Assembly: GCA_029339505.1 (NCBI GenBank)
Contig: JAQISU010000057.1
Location: 8,019,501-8,083,500, forward strand
Direction: 5' to 3'
From: Unio delphinus
Taxonomy: Eukaryota > Mollusca > Bivalvia > Unionida > Unionidae
DNA length: 64,000 bases
Part shown: positions 53,374 to 64,000 of the stretch, one piece after another
How the letters are laid out: every line of letters begins with the position of its first letter
Position numbering within the stretch: the stretch's first letter is position 1
Position numbers and translations under genes: made by a program
Notes under the pieces: generated by a model
What the model was told of the DNA's origin: nothing
Databases searched by the model: none
The model's input: only the letters and a program-made list of their open reading frames with translations

Positions 53374-53603
53374 TGCATGCCCCCTGACTCACTACCAAGG
53401 GTGGCACTGAGATGGACCCCATAGGGGAAAAGGAACAGTGGCAGAGCCAAAAAGACCTGGCGACGAATCGTGGAGAGAGTCCTTAAGACCAGAGGCCTCA
53501 CCCTGCAGACCGCCCCAGCAATAGCTGCCGACAGACTGAAATGGTGCTCCCTTACTGTTGCCTCAAGCACCAGACGGCACAGAGAGGATTGATTGATTGA
53601 TTG
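53374..53603 (+). mobile_element. 5'-truncated LINE insertion with 15-bp target-site duplication
   Basis: The insert is bounded by the identical 15-mer atatatgtggcattc at 53359-53373 and again at 53604-53618. Its frame from 53425 to 53592 reads AKKTWRRIVERVLKTRGL, then PAIAADRLKWCSLTV and STRRHRED followed by TGA, the carboxy end of a LINE ORF2 (TWRR..ER...DR.KW.SL...HRED). It ends in a (TTGA)n tail (53588-53603). A stop (TAG) at 53422 breaks the upstream frame. The clean duplication implies a fairly recent insertion. Confidence 0.9.
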
Positions 53604-53618
53604 ATATATGTGGCATTC

Positions 53619-53914
53619 CACGACTACTGTGGTGAATAAAATCTATAGTTTCTAACGTGTAACAAGTGAGCCCATGCGCTTCGTGCTTAATTCTAATCTA
53701 TTGTATGATAATAACTACAATCCAATGCTCACATAATTCTTCGGCTTAGTTGATAAATTTAATTTCTAATGATCACTCAGAAAAAGTGATACAGTCCTCA
53801 AAACTGTTATTTAAAGGAGTCTGTCAGTGCGATTGGATCTATTATAATTTTATCACAACAGTATGTTTGGTTCTCTTAGAAAGAAACTCCGCACCAAATA
53901 TCATTTAAGATGTC
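53619..53914. other. Non-coding, nothing recognised
   Basis: No supportable feature. Confidence 0.4.
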
Positions 53915-54120
53915 GAATGCATGACATGCCAATCATGACATACCAAGGTGTATGATGGTCGTCAATTTCACTTGATGTGGCATTCGAAGGCATATCATGC
54001 CATTTATGACATACCGAACTTTAATATGGTTGTCAATTTCACATATTGGTGCGGTGTTGCAATCATGACATGCCAGTTTTTAACATTCCAATGTTTTTGG
54101 ACCGTCGTCAATTTCAGATG
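53915..54120. repeat. Three-copy tandem repeat, about 65-70 bp unit
   Basis: Copies share 'atcatgacataccaa' and 'tggtcgtcaatttcac' and are moderately diverged. Confidence 0.65.
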
Positions 54121-54287
54121 CCATTGCAGCCAATGGTTAATACTGATTAATGAAAATATCTAGCTCATCAAATTACCAGATGTATCTAAGGTTCAAAAAC
54201 GCGATCTCACATTCATATTTTTCTAATCTCTAAATGTAAAAGTCCTTTAAAATATATTTTATAAAGATGTGTGTGTGAGTGTGTGAT

Positions 54288-54580
54288 TTGGATTTTTAAC
54301 GTAGCTTTTAACAATATATAGTCATTTCGCTACGATGTCTGCAGTTTGGTAGTTAATAGTGATGTCTAGCACAGGGGCATCATGAGGGAAACATAGCATC
54401 ATGGCCCACTCAGTCACATTATCTTCACTCCAGGCCGACCAGTCCCATCACTAACCTTTTCATGCTGAGCACCTAGCGAAGCAACTCTTAGGACCATTTT
54501 TTAAATAAATAATTGGTATGGCTAGATCGAGGTTCGAAGCATCCGAGCGGACGCTCTAAGCTCTAGTCCACCAGAACGGT
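54288..54580 (-). mobile_element. SINE second family, copy 3
   Basis: It is collinear with the copy at 4609-4945 ('ggatttttaacgtagct', 'acgatgtctgcagt', 'gtctagcac.ggggcatcatg', 'ctgagcacctagcgaagcaa'). The tRNA-like end is at 54530-54580 (complement of GGTTCGAA box at 54530). A short GT-rich run (54271-54287) abuts its tail side. Confidence 0.8.
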
Positions 54581-54784
54581 TTTAATAATTCTAAGATTAT
54601 ACAAACAAGTTTCAGATACTAAATTGCCAATATAATTGTCAATGGTAGTGGCGAGATTCTAAACAGATATTTTGTATTTTCAATAACGTGAGCAATAACT
54701 CTCTGGAATACGTGGGTAATAGATGTTCGTCATTGAGTAGGAATCAGAGACAAAACTTAATGCGTTTTGGTGGGGGTGGGGTGT

Positions 54785-54785
54785 A

Positions 54786-54873
<88 letters not shown>

Positions 54874-55012
54874 ACCTTTTACTGCGGAGCGCCAAGTGAG
54901 GCAGCTGTTAGTACCATTTTTTATTAAAGTCTTTGGTATGCCTCAGCCGGGGATTGAATTGATATCCCGCATCAGAGGCAGACGCTCTAACCACTAGGTC
55001 ACCGTAGCGTTT
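54785..55012 (-). mobile_element. SINE second family, copy 4, with (GT)n(GA)n replacing its body
   Basis: The compound microsatellite (GT)n 54785-54807, (GA)n 54807-54870 is followed by 'ctgcggagcgccaagtgaggcagctgttagtaccattttt' in pieces and the tRNA-like end (54945-55012, complement 'ctctaaccactaggtcacc'). The SINE half on the tail side is missing. Confidence 0.8.
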
Positions 55013-55259
55013 GAGATGTAGTATTAGCCATTCCTGAAATCAACTGCACAATAATCAGCACTTTGGCTCCTTTAAAAGACGTGTACGATGTCTATTCCTT
55101 TTTATTTTTCTTCTTTATTTGTAATTCAAAAGTACACCGCTGCATAATAGCTCTTCACCTACGAAGAATATTGTCTTAAAGAAAATTCAAGAGTACAGTT
55201 TCCAGTGCCGTATATGTTAAACACATCTAAAGTATGTTACGGTCAAACATAGACGATGT

Positions 55260-55605
55260 TAAGAAGCTTACAAAATCCAGTCTAGTCCCAGATCGCTCTA
55301 TGTGATACTAAAAGGTCACCTAGTCCTTCCCATATCACTTTGTGTGATGTGAAAAGGTCACCTTGTCCCTGCCATATCTCTCTCTGTGATATCAATGTCA
55401 CTTAAATCCCCCCTTATCGTTCTGTGATACAAATATACCACCTAGTACCAACCCATATTTGTCTGTTTGACACCCATATACCACCTAAAACCACCCATAT
55501 TTTTCTATCTGACACCCATATTCCCCCCTAGTACCATCCATATTTGTCTGTTTGACATACATGTATATGTACCACCTTATACTACCCATATAACTATTGT
55601 ATGCC
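55260..55605. repeat. Degenerate tandem repeat, about 50-55 bp unit
   Basis: Units like 'cccatatttgtctgtttgacacccatataccacctagtacc' recur about six times. The left copies are 'tgtgatgtgaaaaggtcacctagtcc' variants. Confidence 0.7.
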
Positions 55606-57089
55606 CAACATATCACATGAATGATCTGAGCATCACATACAAAACAATCTGATGAAGAACTCTACAACCGACACCTGCTTCGGTCCTTCATCCATTTCCA
55701 CTGGACGAATAATTATCTGTGTTGACATGTACACGTACTACTCTGATTATGCCTAGAACTGACAGTTTGATTATTTATTTACAGTGTTTCAAATAACAAT
55801 TACCTGTTTTTACCATTTTGAAACAGATAGAGAATATCGTATATTTGTGTATAGGTCATGTCCAGTTGTAGCCAATATAGTCTCCGTTACTTTTTCAACC
55901 TTTAAATGCTAACAAAATACATATGCATAGATCTGCCGACATGATATGCCACAACATACCTGCGCCCATCTTTGCGCTTAAATCGCAATTTTAAATCATC
56001 ATATACGGTAATTATATTCGTTTTAAATTGAATCTACGTTCAATATCTTTCCCATGCTAGCCTGTCAAAATATAAATCTTTACTTTTGTTTTGTTAACAG
56101 GGAAAGGTGTATTGTTGTATCTTGTCAAGTTTGTTCATAAAGGGCATCAGAGACCAAGGCAAGGAAAATATTCAAAATATTTCACACCGCATTTCACAGT
56201 TCATTATATAAAGATTAATCGACTCACTGTTGATAGCTGCTGAGAATGATTTGTATTTAATTGAGGAGAGAATTATAACACTGTATAAAATGTGACAACC
56301 TCGACATTTCACTTTGGTGTTAGATATTAATCATCAAATACAAATAATCTTGAAATAGTCTGTATTTGTTAAACCTCCGCACAGTGCCATTGACCGATGA
56401 CAATTCAGAATTACAGGATGGGAATGATAAATAAATTCCATACTTTCAATGCATTACCGTGACGGAAATTGTAGCATTGGAATTCAGTAGCTGTCTAACT
56501 ACATTTTGCCTTGATAGTGAACTAATAGATTTTTTGCCTCATTCAGGAATTTCACTTAGCTCATCATCCTCTCTTGGAGGGACTAAGATTTAAGCTGCGA
56601 ATTTCTTTCTTAAGTTCCCCTATTTCAGAACACCAGAATCATAAAAAAATCGCCATGGATAATCGTATCAACAACATTCGGTATCGTTACTTTAATTTAG
56701 TAATTTTACCGTTGATTAGCAAAGTTAGAATACACTTTAATTATAACATTTGATGCAGTAATCATAAACTACATATTGTAAAATATTACAATTCAAGGTG
56801 ACAAATAAACCAACAATTTTGTTCTTAATCAGAGACTATCACACTACCTTTTCCAGTTTTAACTCATGCATTCCTTAAAATACCATTGAAATAGTTTGAA
56901 TGCCAGAACAATTCTGTGAGATCGTTTGCTGATGTTGTGACCTGTTTTCTCGTATATTGGTATATACTTGACGTTTTCTGGTAAATACAACGGCATATAA
57001 CTATATTTTATATATACGTATGTACTTTGATTCTTTCTCAAACTGTGTTCGTATTCCAGTTTGCAGATAAACATGACATCACTAACTGA
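55606..57089. other. Non-coding, nothing recognised
   Basis: Chance frames only. Confidence 0.4.
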
Positions 57090-59600
57090 TTATGTTTCTA
57101 TGAATACCCGAGAGGCTGATGAAACCAGTTTATGCTCCGAAATGCCTATGTTATAGTGGACTTGATATATCGCTTAGAGTCGCTTCATCAGCACGTGTCG
57201 CAGTTCTGTATTTTACGCTGCTCACGCTTAAGCAATACCTCTGCAACGTATCCTCTGTTCAAAGTCTACGCCAGGAAGAGTGTTCCTGTCCAGAATCTTT
57301 AAACGACTCGGAGTCAGTGTTGAAGTGTTTCAATGATAACTTGAGGAAAGGTTTGAGGTATTTATGATTAGCATCCTGAGATCGCGTTCCTTCCTTAAGC
57401 TCGCCGTTGAAGATCGTCTTAGGTAGTCGCTCTTCTGACAAAAATGAGACGTGGCCTGCCTTCTCATCTATAATTTCATCAGAAGATGGTGGATGCTTGG
57501 AATGCTTGTCCTTTTCAAAACCTCAGTGTCTGGAAACCAGTCCTGCTATCTTATCCGCACAAGTCTATATTGGCAGCCTATAGTTAATGTATGATGTCGA
57601 ACAAACTGTCATAAATACGGACGTAATGCATCAATAAACATGAAAGGGACCATTATACTGAAGAGAGTTGGAACCAACACACAGCCCTGCTTGACTCCAT
57701 CGTTGACTAGGATTGGATGAAGTGATTTACTGTCCTCTACAACACGAGCGAGCTTGCCATATTGGAATTGCCAGACCATTATAATGAATTTACTAAGCAG
57801 CCAAATGTTTGCATGATGTTTATGAAGTCTATACGACGGACTATGTCAGAGCCTTTTGTCAGATGGCAGATCGTCGAATGACGTGTATAGGTTGGAGTTC
57901 TGTTCATGGTATTTCTCCTAGAAGTGACGAGCTGCAAACACCATCTATGTTGTACCTTGCCCTTTCCTGGAGATGCACTAACTCTCAGACTGGGGCCCTT
58001 GATCAATGTGATGCACAATGCGATTCAGCAGAATTCTGTCGATGATTTTGCCGGCTTTTGACGTCATGAACCTGGCTAGATTGTTGTCACATAACTGTAT
58101 GTTGCCTTTTAGTAGCACAAGTGGACGATGGATGCATTCTTGTACTCCTGGGGCATAGTTCCGTGAATGCACATTGAACAGAAGAGTTCAGTCAGTTTCT
58201 GTGCCATGTTGGAGCCTACCGTTTTGTAGACTTCTGATGGTATATCATCTGCTCACTTGACAACGGGACAAATTCTTTTTCAGTTTCAGTCAGCGCAAGA
58301 TGATCAGTAAGAGTTATGCTGATTTCCACTTATGGCAGTGATAAATTGCCTCCTCAATGATAGATAATTGTTAATTAAGGATGTTCTTCAAGTGTTCTTT
58401 CCTCTTGAAATATATTTTCTTAGCTGTGTGGTATTGTCGACCCTCAGTATTGGAGATGTTCCTGCTGGCTGGTTGCCCGTTATTTATCATCCAATATCAA
58501 ATGAGTTTATGGCGTTATTCATGTCTACTTATGCTGAATGTCATCTGACTTGTTGCTCTGTCATCAGTCTTGCAACTGTCTGAGTTTGTTAAGACGGCTG
58601 CCGTTTTAGGTGATGAAGTACTTTCCTCATACATGTCTTTGTTTTCGAGTATTTGCCGATGACTCCTGACAATGTTCGGTGATCTATGCCACCTCTAGCA
58701 CTGTACTCACCAGAAATGAGTTTGCATGTGCTACTTCTCAAAAATGAGACTTCAGGTCATCGCAAAATGTTTACTTGATCTCATTGGGTAGGTCATGGTG
58801 GTTTGCTATACACTGATGATGGGGCTTGTTTTCTTCAGAAATCAGGAATCTCATTTGCATTAGTCTGTCTTTCGCTCCCTTTGGGGGATAGGTTTATGAG
58901 GTTGTTGATGAGTTTGATAGAAAACCCAACACACGCTTGAAGTAGCTTTCTCTTTGCTGCATCTACACTAAAAAGTGAACCCGGTTTATACTTAGGTGAG
59001 TTTTCGTTCCTCATCCAGGCAACATTTATGCAGGGCTGCTTTCTGGATGTTGAATCTGGCTTGTTCTATACCATTCAGATCTGTACTTCCCTATTGTGAT
59101 GTACGTTTCAGTCACAGATGTTAGGCTGTGTCACCTTTGTCTTCTTGTTAGAGTGTCCTCCCCCCCCCCCTCCCTCTAAGCTGGGAGCCCGGTCTGCAGT
59201 GCTATGCTGATCAGGGTAAATGTGAAGTAAGCAATGTTTAGGGCACCTTGTCTAACCCATTATTCATTCTACGAAGGTGAGATGTTTGATGCTAAAATGG
59301 TCTGCTCAGTTGCCATGTGGGCTGCGTAGTTACGGATGCTTCATTCCAGTGAAAGGAATGAACAACCTGTGTGCATGTTTACAGCTCCCAAAATATCCAC
59401 CCCTGTAGTCTTGCCATTCGCTATTCGTCACATGACTTGCTAGTATATGATGTGTCGGGATAACATCAGGACTTCTACATGAGTTGGATTTAAGCGTGAA
59501 GGTCTGTCTGAATCCAACGATACGACAATGCCAAGATGTTAGAATTCGAGTTTGGATGTAATGGAAGGTCATCAGGTCCCACAATACCTGAGCTGATGCT
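57090..59600 (-). pseudogene. LINE ORF2 with internal deletion, jockey/CR1 superfamily
   Basis: Reading the minus strand from right to left: a weakly similar 5' part (59600-58400); the linker before RT (EHLKNILN...LSIIEEAIY-like, 58400-58330; ADDIPSEVYKTVGSNMAQKL, 58245-58190); RT blocks in mixed frames (ASIVHL near 58125; FTGDIVRRIDFINIM-type pieces at 57880-57820; ILVNDGVKQGCVLVPTLFSI, 57725-57665). The similarity then jumps, skipping the YADD catalytic region and thumb, to C-terminal blocks in the frame 57441-57259 (SEERLPKTIFNGELKEGTRS and SSWRRL). A residual LKREQRKIQNCDTC piece lies near 57210-57170. The copy has many stops and an internal deletion of roughly the whole palm and thumb. 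It shares its family with the fragment at 48610-48890 and perhaps with the endonuclease at 22675. Confidence 0.85.
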
Positions 59601-60177
59601 AAGTATTTACTTAAATGTGTTTTCTTTTATACTCTAGTTATATGCTCAGTTGTTTTGTTGTTGTTGTTTTTTTGCAGTAGATTGATATGTACTTAGCTAT
59701 ATCTCGCTTAAAGTTAGCTCGGGCTTTTCACTTGGAAACTACAGTGAGGAGTATCACTTTACATAAGTCTCGGTTGGTGGAAGGTGATTCTATTTATTTT
59801 GGATATCCATAATGTGGATTGGCATGAATAGAAACATCAGTCGTTATGGAGTGTGTAGATAGGCGATGTAATGTAATGTCTCAAAAACTGGAAGGATTAT
59901 CGAAGATGGAAGTTTTTGATCTAATTAAGAAATAATAATGGATGAAATGCTAAATATTTTTTATTACTACTACCATTACTTAATTCGACACGTAAGTATT
60001 AAGGACCTTCAGTTCTCATTTTCAGTTTATGTTACGTACAAGACATGGATAATAATTGATATTAATAGAGTTGTGTTTCCTGCGGCCGTGGTAATGAAAC
60101 AACCTTTGAATCCGCCTGGTTGCCGCTTTAATTTTTATAGCCATACCTAATCTTTCACTCGTAAAAATAAAATCACA
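59601..60177. other. Non-coding, nothing recognised
   Basis: Short (TTG)n-like run near 59654-59672; otherwise nothing. Confidence 0.4.
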
Positions 60178-60640
60178 AGGTTTCCGAATGCTGTATGTGA
60201 TGTATATTTATCCGAAACAGTATGGGTCTAACGCATCAACAGTACAAATAATCATCCTGTAAAATTGTATCTGCCAGATTTACGTGGCTTAATGAATACT
60301 AATGATCCATTTTACAAGTCTATCATAAAATCAGAGAGACCATTATCTCTGAGGGGTGGCATGACATATTTTGTTTATCTGATGTTCAATCAAAATATTG
60401 TTTTGTCTCCGAAAACCGTGTGTGATGTATCCCTAACCTAATGGGTCAAACGCGTAGACATTGGAAATAATCATCGTGGAAAATATTAGCTTTCAGATTT
60501 TTGTGAATTAATGAATATTAATGATTCATTATACAATACTATCATGAAATCAGAAAGACCATTATCTCTTTGGGGGCGACAGGCATAAAGTGATTATCAA
60601 TGTTCAATCGAAGTATTGTTTATCAGTCATAAAATAGTCA
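60178..60640. repeat. Diverged tandem duplication, unit about 230 bp
   Basis: The left unit (60178-60408) and right unit (60409-60640) share 'gaaaccgtgtgtgatgtat'-type starts, 'aaataatcatc.tg.aaaat', 'atgaatactaatgatccatt', 'aaatcagagagaccattatctct' and 'gttcaatcaaaatattgttt' in the same order. Confidence 0.8.
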
Positions 60641-61032
60641 TTACCTTAGTCACCATAATGATTCTTTTTTAATAAAGGTGTAGTTGTAGTTATAAATGAA
60701 TGACCTGAACACGGTTGGCATAAACCAATTTTTTAGTTTTCATATTTGCTCCATCACTTCAAGATATGCAATATCAACTACCAACCATTTATATTGTGTA
60801 TGCGGAATGAATGCATTTCAGCAAACATATGGGTATAAACGGTATTTGAGGTGGCACGGGTATTACCCCCAGGAAGGACCTTGGGTGTTATTTTACCTTG
60901 TGCTAATTCAATCCTGTGGGCTTTCCACTTAGCGCGTGGACAAGTTCAAAAACAAAATCTATAATCAATTACGACATAATAACTGACGCATGTTTTACAA
61001 CCATGCCAGCAGTCAGAAACTCAAGTGTGGCA

Positions 61033-61034
<2 letters not shown>

Positions 61035-61117
<83 letters not shown>
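61035..61117. repeat. (TA)n microsatellite
   Basis: About 41 TA units. The flanking open frames that read through it are artefacts. Confidence 0.97.
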
Positions 61118-61120
<3 letters not shown>

Positions 61121-62450
61121 TTTTATTCAAAATGTAATGAGCTTCTAAATACGACGGATTATGTTGATAACTTTTTACTTTATCATAAAGATGGCATTAG
61201 GTCAGCTTTTGATATCGCATATTTGTATTGTGCTATGTTCTTTTGGTTTCCGTTTAAATTATTTATTTGACTATCTAGAATCTTGAAAGAACATAATCTG
61301 ATTCAGCAGTCTGATGGAAGCACTGAAGGAGAAAATGAAAGAGGCAGACAAATATTATTTTGAACTTAGCGGAGCGATGCGAGGCCCCACAATTCAATGT
61401 TTTCTGTCTGTGATAGTCATCTGAATAGAGTATCTCAAAATGTTACAACTGACTCCATGTAATAATAATATCACACATTGGATGTTACGATACAAGTACG
61501 TATTTCTCAATTTTAACGCTTTTACGACCATAAATCACTTTCATTGGGGTTGACTGCAGCGAAGGGTTTCCTACTGGTTCTGTTTTTGTGTTTATAAATA
61601 TCTTTATTGCTCCATGAGGAAATTTAGTCTCGTCTTGAGCAACAGATAAGATCTAAATAGTAATTATTTCCCATGATGTGAAACTGCATATACGAATCAC
61701 ACAAAAATGCTTATGTAAATGTGTCGCTATAAAATATTTTTTAGATTTAAACAAACCTGATTTGAATGTTCTTTCCATCGAGAAAAAAGTGAAGTATACG
61801 GCTCGGCAGTGATTTTGTATAGCACCGATCTGATGAAAAGTCGAAAACACACTGGGTCTCTTTCTATGTGTAATCTGCCCAAGTCCCCTTTGAAGTTGTT
61901 GAATAATTAAACGAAGACAATTGCTTAAGAATCTGTTCCGGATGCTATTTAACGAAGCCATACTAAATCACTTAGCGAGGAATAATGTATGGTTGAAGAG
62001 CACTCTTTTGTCTATGTTTTACTTTCAGAACTATAGTTGCCTCTTTGCTAGAACCCATTTGAAAACTATTTTGTTTATATCATACACAAGCCAATTCGTT
62101 AAATGGTTTACATAATGTTTTCTGCGATAGTAACTTTTTTTAGGTGATTGTATGGTATTTCACGATCGATGATTTTTAAAAAGAAATACTAATATACATG
62201 TGACTCATAATATCATTAAGGTTCTGGCCTGTAAACAACTTTCCTATATTTTATTCCCACAGACGTACCTCATTACAATAAAGCGTAGTAGAATGTTTGG
62301 GGTAACAAAGACAAAACCAATTCAACACTGGCACAGAATTAAAGAAGGATTCATATTATTTACAGTAAAACAGTTTTTCTAGAGTTAAAACTTTTGTAGT
62401 CTCGAAATTTCGGGTAAGTGTTTTTGCCATACTATTTACCAGATATGTAG
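61118..62450. other. Non-coding, nothing recognised
   Basis: A 102-codon minus frame (61961-61653) and small plus frames are not recognised. Confidence 0.4.
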
Positions 62451-64000
62451 TGAAATTCAGGCGTAGCCAGGGAGACGAAACCATTTCTCGACGGGGTAGA
62501 TGTGGCCTTTCGCGGATACTTGTTAAGTGCGATCTTCTTTTTTTTTTACTGACAACTTTTTATGTTGTTGCGGGATTTTACGGGTTTTTAAGTCATTTTA
62601 ATTGAACGTGTGCGTTCATGTGTATCTAAGTGTGGTCAAATAGCAATTTAGGGATATCTATAATGCATCTTATACATACCTGACAAGCGTCAATTTGTGT
62701 AGCTTTTCATTGGAAAGACATCAACAGGTCAGCAGCGGTGTATAAGTGAAGATTGTTCGATGCACTCGGCTGCGATTCGTAAAGTGGGATTTCAGTTCCA
62801 TTCATGCAGTGTGAGGGTGGGTTAAAGGTTAAATATGCGTTATGTACATCGTGTGTCGTCATGGTGTTATTCCCCAGCGAAAACTATGGTATCACGCTAA
62901 TAAACCTCACAATTAAACGTATCATACATATGAATATTCAATGGAGATCACTACGGAGATGTCCAGGCGTGCTTCACTCGAAGATTCCGACGTGGTAACT
63001 CAAGATGAAATTTTGGAGCTGACAGTGGAAATGGAATACTGTTATTATCTTCGCCATTTTAGATTCAGCCTTGCGCAAGTTTCATTGCGCCATCCGCCGA
63101 GGAGAAATTTGAGGCGTTTCTGGCTGCGATCTATGATGGATCAACCGCGCTTGATTTTGCACCGTGGTGTGATTGTCCGCTGCGACGGCAGCATAGTAAA
63201 GATATCGATTAGTCGACGTATCTCGATCTAGATCAAATGTATTATAAGCAAAACTATGCTACCAAGCGTTCTGTGTCCATATACAATCATGGGGTATGAA
63301 TACGTGAGTTAATCATTCACATGCACACGTTGCGAATTTTACGGTGAAAGTGATATTCTCTTGGGGGAGGGGGCGGCAGATCGACCAAAACTTGCTCGTG
63401 ACACGCGGAACAAAATTTTTAAACGCACTGTTGCTACAATCAAATTTACAGTTAAATAATCTTTAAGGTGGAAAATCATAAGGAGTCCACCAAAGGAGAA
63501 ACAACAACGACAATCAAACGTTGAATCTGCTACTATAAGACCCAGGTTTGCTTTGGATAGATCCGTTCCATGTGCGGTAAAACGTCTGCAAAATTTACAC
63601 ATTGATTTATAAAAGCGCGTGAAAGATGCCAAGGGTGTATTCTAACACTTTCCATGACGCATGTGCACATTAGCGACCTACGGACAAATGTTTATATTTT
63701 CTGACGCAGCGGACATACAATCCCATGTTCATCTTTGTTCAACTATGTAACCAATGGCACTTATTTGCACGTTTCTGTACGATTTCGATATCGAACACAA
63801 TATGAACTCATGATTGTTTTACGTCAAGCATATCTCTCAACGTCACTGATTTCTCCGCTTTCAGCAACTCAACATAGAAAAAACATTCGGCATTTCCTGA
63901 TTCGATCATCATAGGTCTATCTGAGTTGTAGAAAAACACAATTATTATTAAATCTCATCACGCGATGGCTCACGTTGAATAGATTGCAACTGATCATTAG
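62451..64000. other. Right end, less AT-rich, CpG-containing, possible unrecognised coding
   Basis: CpG dinucleotides look more frequent here than elsewhere, and frames at 62941-63231 (plus, 96 codons) and 63632-63339 (minus, 97 codons) fall inside. A short alternative plus frame near 63064-63210 (ending FAPWCDCPLRRQHS) follows a pyrimidine-AG ('ccattttag'). No family is recognised and no splice partner is visible. It could be the edge of a gene outside the window. Confidence 0.25.

Overview
This window looks like non-coding or repeat-rich nuclear DNA from an invertebrate, most likely a mollusc. The evidence is an AT-rich background (about two thirds by eye), very long TA, CT/GA, CA and ACAT microsatellites, molluscan-style tRNA-derived SINEs, and fragments of several retrotransposon lineages. 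I found no intact host protein-coding gene. Every protein similarity I recognise belongs to a mobile or virus-like element, and all are broken by stops, frameshifts or truncation. Family assignments come from reading the translations and recalling what these families look like; no search was run.

Layout from left to right: a degenerate tandem repeat (15-315); a minus-strand LINE reverse transcriptase fragment (1842-2330); a tRNA-derived SINE (3546-3791); copies of a second SINE family on the minus strand (4609-4945, 6810-6921, later 54288-54580 and 54785-55012); a probable solo LTR of 804 bp (8031-8834); ACAT/TA arrays with an exactly duplicated 107-bp spacer (11412-12016); Ty3/Gypsy remnants in scrambled order (15366-17103) and a second Gypsy integrase copy (19600-20063); a LINE endonuclease fossil (about 21960-23345); a SINE-headed minisatellite (24760-25528).

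The right half holds a 33-bp satellite with apparent higher-order structure (33854-36060) beside a truncated LINE 3' end; a fold-back element (39055-39271); a dispersed repeat containing perfect 28-bp inverted arms (39944-40063) that runs into a 73-bp tandem array; a minus-strand L2/CR1-like LINE (41238-42575); a 28-bp AT-rich satellite (46745-47625); and LINE tails at 48610-48890, 53374-53603 (flanked by a 15-bp target-site duplication) and 57090-59600.

The most notable region is 50049-52609. It holds the decayed remains of a Polinton/Maverick (adintovirus-like) element: a protein-primed family B DNA polymerase broken into several frames, a block of unidentified open frames, and the amino-terminal part of a Polinton-type major capsid protein. 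It is a fossil of a virus-like transposon. Its intervening unidentified frames are the best candidates for undescribed genes in this window.
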